Made by a program: the position numbers and the translations under genes
Assembly: GCA_963759125.1 (NCBI GenBank)
Contig: CAVWXN010000005.1
Span: 992,001 to 1,056,000 of the forward strand
Direction of reading: 5' to 3'
Length of the DNA: 64,000 bases
DNA from: JABDQA01 sp963759125
GTDB lineage: Bacteria; Desulfobacterota; Desulfobulbia; Desulfobulbales; Desulfocapsaceae
Shown: piece by piece, positions 8,734 through 16,394 of the stretch
Position numbering within the stretch: position 1 is the first letter of the stretch
Layout: the number at the start of each line of letters is the position of its first letter
The notes under the pieces: model-generated
What the model saw: the letters and a program-made list of their open reading frames with translations, nothing else
What the model was told of the DNA's origin: nothing
Databases searched by the model: none

Positions 8734-11165
8734 CCCGTTTTATTACGATCAGGCAGGTGGATGGCTCGGAGGACCATTATTCTGATCGGGACCTGCCGCT
8801 CAGCATCGGATCAGCACCCGGGAATCACCTCCGGCTCCCGGGCAGTGATCCGCAGGCCGCTTACATCGATGATGCCCAGGGCCACTTGTTCGTCCAGCCT
8901 GCTGCCCACCTGGCGGTGCCGCTGCTCCATAATGACCGGCAGCTGCTGGAATCGACCTGGCTCAAGTCTAAGGACAGGTTACGGTGCGAGCCGTTCATAA
9001 TAAGCTATGAACGCAGTGGAGACCGCATCCTCTTCCGGGTCGCCGAGGAGCGTGGTGGCGAGGCACCGATCCTGTCACCCCCGTCCCAGCCACCCCCCGG
9101 AACAGTGCCGCCAGGCAATACCAATACGACAGAGGAGCTTCCTGTCGAGATAGCGCGGTCAGGGGGGACCTCCGGCAAAAAAAAGGCCGCCCTTGCCGTC
9201 TTTGGGCTGATCTTTCTGGTGCTCAGCTGTGCGGTGCTTTTCGTCCTTCTGGCCCGCCCCTTCGAGTTCGAGGTCTCACCTGAGCCTGACTCGGTGGCGG
9301 TGTCCGGTTTTTTTCCAGTCGTCAAGATCGGCGGCCGCTATCTGTTGCTTCCGGCTGACTATTCTGTCACCATTCAGAAAAAGGGTTATAAGGACTTCCG
9401 GGCAGATGTGCGGGTCGAGCAAGGAGGGGATGAAACACTTCAGGTGCAGCTGGAAAAATTACCGGGCCGGCTCAATCTGCGTATCACTCCGCCTGACGAT
9501 GTAGAGGTCTACTCGGGAGACCGGCTGCTCGTTACCACGCCGCCGAACTCCATTGAGATCGCCCCCGGCACCCACAGCCTCACCCTGAAAAAAGCACGGT
9601 ATCGTCCCTACAGGACCGAGATCCTCATCGAAGGCAGGGAAATAGTGCAGGATATGGAGGTTACCCTTGAGCCCGATTGGGCCGATATCACCATACTCTC
9701 CAAACCCGACGGAGCTGAAGTAGTCATTGACGGGACAGCGGCCGGCCCCACTCCGCTTACCCTGCCCCTTCCCAGCGGCAGCCATGAGATTGAGCTCAAC
9801 CTGGCCTCTCATATCCCAAGCAGCCGGCCGATCACCGTACAGGCAGGTATCGAGGCGGAGTATGTGTTTGACTTGACCATGCTGCCGGGACAATTGTCGC
9901 TGACCAGCAGACCGGATGGTGCCGTGGTCAGCGTCGGCAACAATTACCGGGGAACCACTCCACTCTCTCTGAGCCTGCCGTCCGGACTGGTCCAGGAGAT
10001 ACGAATGTCACTGCCGGGCTACCAGTCAATCTCCCATTCACTTACTCTTGCTCCAGGAGAAGAGCGGAACCTGGAGCTCGAACTGGAACAGGAGCAGGGA
10101 GTTGTGTTTCTCACCACCACGCCACCAGATGCATCGGTTACCATCAACGGCAGGCCTTACGCCGAGGTCCAGGGTGCCCTGAGGCTGCCGGCTCAGGCCC
10201 AGACCTTTGTGGTCAGTGCCCCCGGCTACCAGAGTGTGTCACGAACCGTCACGCCGAATCCGGCCTACAGTCAGCAGCTTGCCATTGAGCTGCCGCCCGA
10301 TTCGGGAACCGGTAAATCACCGGTGAATAGTTCCGCTGCTGATACGGATGCATTGACCACTGCCGCCGGCCAGCGGCTGCTTTTCATCCAACCCGAACCT
10401 TTCATGATGGGGGCACCGCGTCGAGAGCCTGGCCGCCGGGCCAACGAACGACAGCGTCAGGTGACCCTGAAGCGGCCCTTTCTGATCGCTGAAAAGCTGG
10501 TTACCAACGGGGAGTATAGAAAATTCGAGGGCAGCCACAGCTCCGGGACATTTGCGGGACATTCACTCGATGGGCAAGATCAGCCGGTGGTAGACGTTAC
10601 CTGGGACCAGGCTGTCGCCTACCTGAACTGGCTCAGCGAGCAGGATGACCTCGAACCGTTTTATCAGATACAGGGCGACGGCTATGTCGCCGTGTCGCCG
10701 CCGACCAATGGTTACCGGCTGCCCACCGAGGCAGAATGGGCCTTCACTGCCCGGCAGGCCGGTGACCAGGAAATTCAGCGCTACCCCTGGTCAGGAGGGT
10801 TCCCGCCCCGGTCGGTGGTGGCCAATCTTGGCGACGAGTCTGCCCGGACCATACTGCCCAGGGTGATCCAGGACTATAACGATACCTTTCCGGTCACTTC
10901 CCCGGTCGGCCATTTCCCTGCCAACCGGGCGGGACTCTATGATATCGGCGGCAATGCGTCGGAATGGTGTCATGACTATTACAGCGCCTATACGGGAAAA
11001 TTAACCGAGGACACCGACCCTCTTGGTCCGCCGATTGGCACTCACCGGGTCATCAGGGGGTCGAACTGGAGAGATGCAACGCTTGCAGAAACGAGGCTTA
11101 GCTATCGGGCCTATCATAGGGAAGCAAGGAACAACGTCGGCTTCCGCATCGCCAGGTACCCATGA
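8730..11165 (+). CDS. FHA-like / multi-PEGA / sulfatase-modifying-factor-like membrane protein (envelope operon gene 4)
   Basis: An 811-residue mosaic. Residues 1-105 resemble a degenerate FHA domain (LPLSIGSAPGNHLRLPG, then a HNDR turn) and lie on the cytoplasmic side. A Pro-rich linker leads to one membrane helix (152-175). Residues about 182-530 are five or so PEGA repeats (GTHSLTLKKARYRPYR, PSGSHEIEL, PGYQSISHSLTL, PGYQSVSRTVT). Residues about 548-811 form an FGE/SUMF1 domain: FMMGAPRREPGRRANERQRQ, YRLPTEAEWAFTAR, DIGGNASEWCHDYY, RVIRGSNWRD, NVGFRIARYP. The cysteine pair that makes true formylglycine-generating enzymes active is absent after RGSNW, so the domain is probably a binding module. 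It starts with TTG (TTGA overlap, GAGGA eight bases ahead). Confidence 0.85.
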   Translation: MTRFITIRQVDGSEDHYSDRDLPLSIGSAPGNHLRLPGSDPQAAYIDDAQGHLFVQPAAHLAVPLLHNDRQLLESTWLKSKDRLRCEPFIISYERSGDRILFRVAEERGGEAPILSPPSQPPPGTVPPGNTNTTEELPVEIARSGGTSGKKKAALAVFGLIFLVLSCAVLFVLLARPFEFEVSPEPDSVAVSGFFPVVKIGGRYLLLPADYSVTIQKKGYKDFRADVRVEQGGDETLQVQLEKLPGRLNLRITPPDDVEVYSGDRLLVTTPPNSIEIAPGTHSLTLKKARYRPYRTEILIEGREIVQDMEVTLEPDWADITILSKPDGAEVVIDGTAAGPTPLTLPLPSGSHEIELNLASHIPSSRPITVQAGIEAEYVFDLTMLPGQLSLTSRPDGAVVSVGNNYRGTTPLSLSLPSGLVQEIRMSLPGYQSISHSLTLAPGEERNLELELEQEQGVVFLTTTPPDASVTINGRPYAEVQGALRLPAQAQTFVVSAPGYQSVSRTVTPNPAYSQQLAIELPPDSGTGKSPVNSSAADTDALTTAAGQRLLFIQPEPFMMGAPRREPGRRANERQRQVTLKRPFLIAEKLVTNGEYRKFEGSHSSGTFAGHSLDGQDQPVVDVTWDQAVAYLNWLSEQDDLEPFYQIQGDGYVAVSPPTNGYRLPTEAEWAFTARQAGDQEIQRYPWSGGFPPRSVVANLGDESARTILPRVIQDYNDTFPVTSPVGHFPANRAGLYDIGGNASEWCHDYYSAYTGKLTEDTDPLGPPIGTHRVIRGSNWRDATLAETRLSYRAYHREARNNVGFRIARYP

Positions 11166-11518
11166 AAAGTACAGAATTATCTTTTAGCTCAATCTCTGCG
11201 TTGCCCGCAAAAATTTTATCCTTGCAATATGCTTTATATGGCTCCGGTAAAATTTGTGCGCGCGCCTTGGCCTTGACCCAGATGCCCAACTTTGCAAAAT
11301 GCTCGCTGATGATTCCGCTCATCTTGTTGAGTTTTTGGGGTCCGCTCCAGGCGGAGGAGGGCTCGGCGCCGGCGGACGAGGTGCCCGCCAGCAGCGAAGT
11401 TGCCCGTGAACCGGTCCCGCAGCAGAGCCCGGCTGAGCCCGTCGTCTGGCCAAAACCGTTTGAACCCAGCGAAGAGATTGGCGCCGATTCCCAAATCTCT
11501 TTTCCCACCGACATTTAG
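11162..11518 (+). CDS. Small secreted Pro-rich protein (envelope operon gene 5)
   Basis: A 118-residue protein starting in an ATGA overlap with the previous stop. A signal-peptide-like segment occurs internally (MPNFAKCSLMIPLILLSFWG, from residue 41), so the true start may be the ATG at 11282; it lacks a good SD, while the upstream ATG has the coupling overlap. The mature part is Pro/Glu-rich and ends in a compact motif, EIGADSQISFPTDI. No known family. Its place directly ahead of the TolQ-like gene, by seven bases, suggests a small periplasmic accessory subunit of that channel. Confidence 0.6.
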   Translation: MKSTELSFSSISALPAKILSLQYALYGSGKICARALALTQMPNFAKCSLMIPLILLSFWGPLQAEEGSAPADEVPASSEVAREPVPQQSPAEPVVWPKPFEPSEEIGADSQISFPTDI

Positions 11519-11525
11519 GAGCGGT

Positions 11526-12335
11526 ATGCATAGAGAACAGCTTCCCACCCAACTCATTTATCAGGTCTTTACGCTGCTCATCGCCTTTATCATCGTCCAT
11601 GCCATTTACGTGAGTGTGGTTCGGCCGAAGGCTGAAGCGTTTATTGCCTTTGAAAACCAGCAGATTGAGCAGGAGCCGGATTATGTTCAACAACGCAATT
11701 TTTTTGTGGTCATAAAGGATTATGAGCAGGAGGCGTGTTTCGTACTGATGTTCTGGGCTCTGGCCATCCTCGGCTACAAGGGGGTCTCGGGCTATCGTCA
11801 GAAACAGCTGCTCTCCACCGATATTCTGGCCTTGCCACCAACCCTTCCGGTGGGCCCGGAAGATACCAGGAACCTACTGGATCATCTGGCTGAGTTGCCC
11901 CAACCAACCAGGGACTATCTGCTGCCGCGAACACTGCGTATCGGAATTCAGCGCTTTGGCGTCACCGGCAATATCCAGGATTCGGCCACGGCCGTGCGTG
12001 ATTTATGCGAGTCGGAAATGGAGCGGCAGGAGGCTGAGCTCTCCATCATCAGATACATTGCCTGGGCCATACCTTCGATTGGATTCATCGGTACGGTCCG
12101 GGGGATCGGATCTGCCCTGGGCCTGGCCAATCGGGCGGTCGAGGGCGACATTACCGGGGTCACTCAGAGCCTCGGCGTGGCCTTCAACTCGACCTTTATC
12201 GCCCTGGTCATTTCCATTGTTCTGATGTTCTTCATTCATCAGCTGCAGCTCTTTCAGGAGCGGCTGGTCCTAGACAGCGAAGCCTACTGCAACGATAATC
12301 TTATCGCCCGATTACGCACCAAACCGCTGCCCTGA
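11526..12335 (+). CDS. MotA/TolQ/ExbB-type proton channel protein (envelope operon gene 6)
   Basis: A 269-residue inner-membrane protein with four predicted helices (about 10-32, 70-88, 174-200, 213-240). The last two carry the family signature: AIPSIGFIGTVRGIGSAL (cf. GLLGTVxGM in TolQ/ExbB/MotA) and QSLGVAFNSTFIALVISIVL. Thr190 in GTV and Ser222/Thr223 are where the channel-lining hydroxyls of ExbB/TolQ lie. Family members form pentamers around a pair of ExbD/TolR/MotB helices and turn ion flow into motion. AGGAG five bases before the ATG fixes the start; the frame extends further upstream but overlaps the preceding gene. The next two genes supply the expected single-helix partner, with VWA domains in place of the usual periplasmic domain. 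Confidence 0.85.
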   Translation: MHREQLPTQLIYQVFTLLIAFIIVHAIYVSVVRPKAEAFIAFENQQIEQEPDYVQQRNFFVVIKDYEQEACFVLMFWALAILGYKGVSGYRQKQLLSTDILALPPTLPVGPEDTRNLLDHLAELPQPTRDYLLPRTLRIGIQRFGVTGNIQDSATAVRDLCESEMERQEAELSIIRYIAWAIPSIGFIGTVRGIGSALGLANRAVEGDITGVTQSLGVAFNSTFIALVISIVLMFFIHQLQLFQERLVLDSEAYCNDNLIARLRTKPLP

Positions 12336-12343
12336 GGTAACAA

Positions 12344-13438
12344 ATGGCCTCGTTTTCCCGGCGCAGGATATCGAGTTTCAATCTCTCCTTTCTGGACATC
12401 ATGTTCTGCGGCTTTGGTGCGGTGGTTCTGCTGGTGCTGATTATCAACACCCATACGCTGACCCGCCGCAGCGAACGGCTGGCTGATATCGAGGGGGATC
12501 TGCAGCAGGCCGAAATGGAACAGCGGCTGAGGGGCGCCCACCTGGAACGGCAGCAGGCTGCTATCAGCCAGCTGGAAAGCTCCGTTGCCGCCCTGCAGCG
12601 GACCCGTGCAACGTTTCTGGAAGAGCTTGACGGGGTTGAAAACAAGATAGGCGCGGGACAGAGACAATCGACTGAAGAGCAGATAGCAGCCCTGCAGGAT
12701 GAACTGCAGCGGCTGGAAAAGGAACTGCAGCTCGCAGCTCAACAGAAAGCGGCGCAGCGGCAGGCGGGCAGACAGGTGCGCGCTTTCGTCGGGTCCGGAA
12801 ACCGTCAATACCTCACCGGACTGCGTCTGGACGGGCAAAGGGTGCTGATCCTGGTCGACTCCTCGGCCTCCATGCTGGACAGCAAAATTGTTGATGTGGT
12901 GCGCCGCAAAGTGCTCGATGAGAACAGCCGGCGGGCTGCCCCAAAATGGCAGAAAGCGATTTCGACGGTCGAATGGCTGGTAGCCAATCTGCCCCAGACC
13001 AGTTCGATCCAGATCCACCATTTCAACACCTCGGTGGTCCCGCTCTCTGGAGGTGATGCACCAGGCTGGACCGCGGTTACCCGGTTCGAAGAAATAGATG
13101 CTATGATCTCCGAACTGAAAAAGCTGGCGCCTCTGGGCGGGACGAATCTCGAGGCTCCCTTTCTCAGAGCCCGCTCATTGACTCCCCAACCGGATAATAT
13201 CGTACTGATCACGGACGGGTTGCCAACCCAGGGGAAGGGCGGCGCCAGATCGACTACAATCGATGGAGCGGGGCGGGTCAAACTATTCCAGAGAGCGGTT
13301 AAAAATCTTCCTGCAAAAATCCCGGTCAATACAATTCTCTTTCCCATGGAAGGTGATCCGCTGGCAGCATCACTTTTCTGGCAGCTGGCAGTGGCTTCAG
13401 GTGGTTCATTCTTTACTCCGACCAGAGACTGGCCATGA
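12344..13438 (+). CDS. VWA-domain protein with ExbD/TolR-like membrane helix, first copy (envelope operon gene 7)
   Basis: A 364-residue protein. A short Arg-rich cytoplasmic tip (RRRISS) precedes a single membrane helix (12-36) with Asp18 in the sequence NLSFLDIMFCGFGAVVLLVL, closely resembling the Asp-bearing helix of ExbD/TolR (PLIDVVFxLLIFF). Residues 40-145 are a long coiled coil. A von Willebrand A domain follows (about 165-360) with an intact metal-ion-dependent adhesion site: DSSAS (172-176), Thr267 in GGTNLEAPF and Asp291 in ITDGLPTQG. Positive-inside topology places the VWA domain in the periplasm, where it should bind a ligand through Mg2+/Mn2+. I infer that it acts as the moving partner of the TolQ-like channel. 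Confidence 0.85.
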   Translation: MASFSRRRISSFNLSFLDIMFCGFGAVVLLVLIINTHTLTRRSERLADIEGDLQQAEMEQRLRGAHLERQQAAISQLESSVAALQRTRATFLEELDGVENKIGAGQRQSTEEQIAALQDELQRLEKELQLAAQQKAAQRQAGRQVRAFVGSGNRQYLTGLRLDGQRVLILVDSSASMLDSKIVDVVRRKVLDENSRRAAPKWQKAISTVEWLVANLPQTSSIQIHHFNTSVVPLSGGDAPGWTAVTRFEEIDAMISELKKLAPLGGTNLEAPFLRARSLTPQPDNIVLITDGLPTQGKGGARSTTIDGAGRVKLFQRAVKNLPAKIPVNTILFPMEGDPLAASLFWQLAVASGGSFFTPTRDWP

Positions 13439-14432
13439 GAAGAAGTCGACGGCCCATAGAGGTTTTCAGCCTTTCCTTTCTCGATGTTATCTCCTGTGGA
13501 TTTGGCGCCATCGTCTTGCTGCTGGTCATTATGAAAATCTCCGAGCCTTCAGTGATAGAAGAAACGACCCGGGACATCTCCCTCAGCCTCGCCAGCCAGA
13601 CAACCGCGATTTCAGCCTTGAAGGACCAGTCGGCCGGCCTCTACCGAACTCAGGAACAGTTGCAGGAGGCAGGAAAACGAACTGCTGGAGCAGATAGCCG
13701 ATCTCAACCGTCGACTTGATAAGGCCCGGGCAAAACAGAAAGACCTGGTGGTTGAACGTTCATCACAGGAGGCAATACTCCAGCAATTTTATCGAGCCCG
13801 CCAGGATCTCAATGAGGAGATGATCAGGCTCCAGCAGCAGCAGACCACGGTGCCCGCCGACGCTCCCATCGGCGGTGTCCCGGTGGACAGCGAGTATATC
13901 ATCTTCGTCATCGACACCTCGGGTTCCATGCAGCAGTTCGCCTGGCCGGCAGTGCGCAGGAAAATGCAGGAGATCCTCTCGATCTATCCGCGGGTAAGGG
14001 GCATTCAGGTAATGAACGACATGGGAGATTATATGTTCTCGCAATATTCCGGCCGCTGGATTCAGGATACCCCGGCGCGAAGAAAAGCAATACTTGCGCG
14101 GCTCGAGAAGCTGGGCGCCGTTCTCCAATTCGAGCCCGGTGGAGGGTATTACGGCGGCGATCAGGAGGTTTTACGAAGCAGACAAGAAAATCAGTATTTA
14201 CGTTTTCGGCGACGATTTCTCCCGCGGCTCCATTCAGGAGGTGGTTGACACCGTTGACTCGATAAATCGCTCCCTCGGAGACGGCTCCCGCCGGGTCCGC
14301 ATACACGCAGTGGGTTTTCCGGTGCTGTTCGGACATGGCGGGGCCGAGCTCAACGTGGCCCGCTTTTCGGCCCTGATGCGTCGACTGGCTGAAGACAACG
14401 ACGGTAGTTTTGTCGGCTTAACCGAGTTGTAA
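13435..14432 (+). CDS. VWA-domain protein with ExbD/TolR-like helix, second copy, two +1 frameshifts (envelope operon gene 8)
   Basis: A paralogue of the preceding gene, starting in an ATGA overlap. The frame opens with RRSRRPIEVFSLSFLDVISC and a single helix again carrying an Asp (Asp17), then a coiled coil. That frame closes at 13719. The coil continues in the next frame (ENELLEQIADLNRRLDKAR) if one base is skipped near 13661-13672, giving the VWA start with DTSGS. A second one-base skip near 14101-14113, beside CTCGAG, gives SNSSPVEGI and IYVFGDDF, the remaining MIDAS loops, ending at 14432. Skipping both bases gives a protein of about 330 residues, like the first copy. Either a broken gene, sequencing error, or recoding; the intact signature motifs in all three frames argue the damage is recent or artificial. 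Confidence 0.75.
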
Positions 14433-14559
14433 AGCCGATCCACTGGAGACGTTGTTTGCTGCATGACCGGAAAAAGACTTTTTCTTCAGAGACACCTAAG
14501 CTAGATTCTGAGCTGGAGATCTGGGTCCAAATTTAGAAATCTTTATCCTTGAGGTGGCT

Positions 14560-16110
14560 ATGCACATATTTTCTCTTCGTCTCGCGCTTCTGATATATCT
14601 CTCGGGAATTGCTTTACTGTTTCCCGGTTGCGCGACCCTGCCGCCGCGTCCGGATCTTGCCCATGAACCGGCCCTGCCGCCAGCTGACTCCGGTTTGCTT
14701 GCCATGCTTGCAGAACGTTTTAGTGGTGCCAATGGTCCGGAGGCCTCCGGATTTCATCTGCTCATCGACGCCCGCGAGGCACTGGATGCGCGCCTGGCGC
14801 TTATCGATTTGGCGACGAGCTCCATCGATCTGCAGTATTTCATCTGGAAGGGAGATGCTGTCGGACTACTGCTGTTTGATCGCCTTCTTCAGGCGGCTGA
14901 CCGCGGTGTCCGTGTCAGGATCATTGTTGACGACATCTGGCTCGGTTCCACCACCAGGAACCTGGCTGCCCTGAATGCCCATCCCAACCTGGAGATCAGG
15001 ATATTCAACCCCAACCCGTCCCGGGATTCTTTTGTCGGCGGTTTTGTACGATTTCTATCAAGTTTCAAAACCCTCAATCAGCGGATGCACAACAAGCTGA
15101 TGATCGCAGATAACCAGGCGATTATCGTCGGTGGTCGAAATCTGGGTAACGAGTATTTCGGATTGGGCAGCGAATTTAATTTTCTCGATATGGATGTCAT
15201 GTCTGTGGGCGCGGTGGTGGAAGAAAGCTCCAATGCCTATGACGACTACTGGAATGACAATGCGGTCTACCCGCTCACTGGCTGGATGGCGGGTCTGCCG
15301 GACAACACTCTGGAGGAGGTGCGGCGTGGCGTGTCTGAACTTCTCGACGAACATCGTTCGCAGTTGATCTCGTATTCCCTGACCCCCCATGATTGGCGGG
15401 CGTGGCTTGCAACTATCGAGGAAAACCTGCTTATCGGTTCCGCCCACTTTCTCCAGGATGACCCGGTCCAGATTGACGGTCAGAGCTATCGACTTGTGGA
15501 TATGATCTCCTATATCTCCGGGCCGGTGAAAGAAGAGCTATTGTTGACGAGTCCCTATCTCATTCCTGTGGAAACCTCCCTTGAAGGTCTTCAGCGGCAT
15601 ACGGAAAAAGGCGTTAGGGTAAAACTCATCACCAATTCCCTGGCTTCAACCAACCACACGCTGGTCAGCAGTCATTATAAAAAATATCGGAGGCCGATCC
15701 TCGCTACAGGAACCCAGCTTTTTGAGTTTCACAATCAGCCCTCGGGAACGATCAGAAACTGGGCCGAGGTGGAGCCTGTAAAAGCTCCTTTTATATCGCT
15801 CCATGCCAAGGTCATCGTAGCTGACAGACAGCGCTGTTTTATCGGTTCCTTAAATTTTGACCCCCGTGCAATTGTGATCAATTCGGAGAATGGTCTGCTG
15901 ATAAATTCAGCCGATTTGGCCCGGGAACTGGCCGGTTTTATCGAGCAATTGATGGAGCCGGAGAATAGCTGGAGGCTGACCATAGGAAAGGGCAACAGAA
16001 TTTACTGGCAGTCAGCCGAGAGGACCATCGATGTCCAGCCAGCACGGGGCGGGCTGCAGAGTTTCGTGGATCTGTTCGGTAGTCTGCTGCCCATAGAGAG
16101 CCAATTATAG
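14560..16110 (+). CDS. Phospholipase D / cardiolipin synthase-like lipoprotein (ClsC-like)
   Basis: A 516-residue PLD-superfamily protein with both catalytic HKD motifs: HNKLMIADNQAIIVGGRN and HAKVIVADRQRCFIGSLNFD. The upstream block IDLATSSIDLQYFIWKGD and the separation of the two motifs match the ClsC/YmdC branch, which makes cardiolipin from phosphatidylglycerol plus phosphatidylethanolamine or transfers phosphatidyl groups. The N-terminus is a lipoprotein signal with lipobox LFPGC, so it is envelope-anchored. A GTG six bases upstream could also start the frame; ATG at 14560 is preferred. It follows the envelope operon after 127 bases and may have its own promoter. Confidence 0.88.
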   Translation: MHIFSLRLALLIYLSGIALLFPGCATLPPRPDLAHEPALPPADSGLLAMLAERFSGANGPEASGFHLLIDAREALDARLALIDLATSSIDLQYFIWKGDAVGLLLFDRLLQAADRGVRVRIIVDDIWLGSTTRNLAALNAHPNLEIRIFNPNPSRDSFVGGFVRFLSSFKTLNQRMHNKLMIADNQAIIVGGRNLGNEYFGLGSEFNFLDMDVMSVGAVVEESSNAYDDYWNDNAVYPLTGWMAGLPDNTLEEVRRGVSELLDEHRSQLISYSLTPHDWRAWLATIEENLLIGSAHFLQDDPVQIDGQSYRLVDMISYISGPVKEELLLTSPYLIPVETSLEGLQRHTEKGVRVKLITNSLASTNHTLVSSHYKKYRRPILATGTQLFEFHNQPSGTIRNWAEVEPVKAPFISLHAKVIVADRQRCFIGSLNFDPRAIVINSENGLLINSADLARELAGFIEQLMEPENSWRLTIGKGNRIYWQSAERTIDVQPARGGLQSFVDLFGSLLPIESQL

Positions 16111-16394
16111 ACGCTATAGCCATGACCGAACAAAAGGACTGAGATTCTCAACCGCAGGTAACCTCATTATCGTTCTGGCTGGTGTCATGGTGGCACCTCT
16201 CGTAAGCCGTGTTGAAAAAGATCGATTTGGTTGTAGAGTAGTGCAGCTCGAGTGTATCTAATCTGTACCTTCGACCATATCGGCAGCATAAAATCATTGA
16301 ATTGGCCACCCCCACAAATATTCCCGGATCTCAGCAGAATTGACTGGTCCGTTTTGTTGCGGATCCGCTGCTCTCGCCTGGGTCGTTTCCATTC

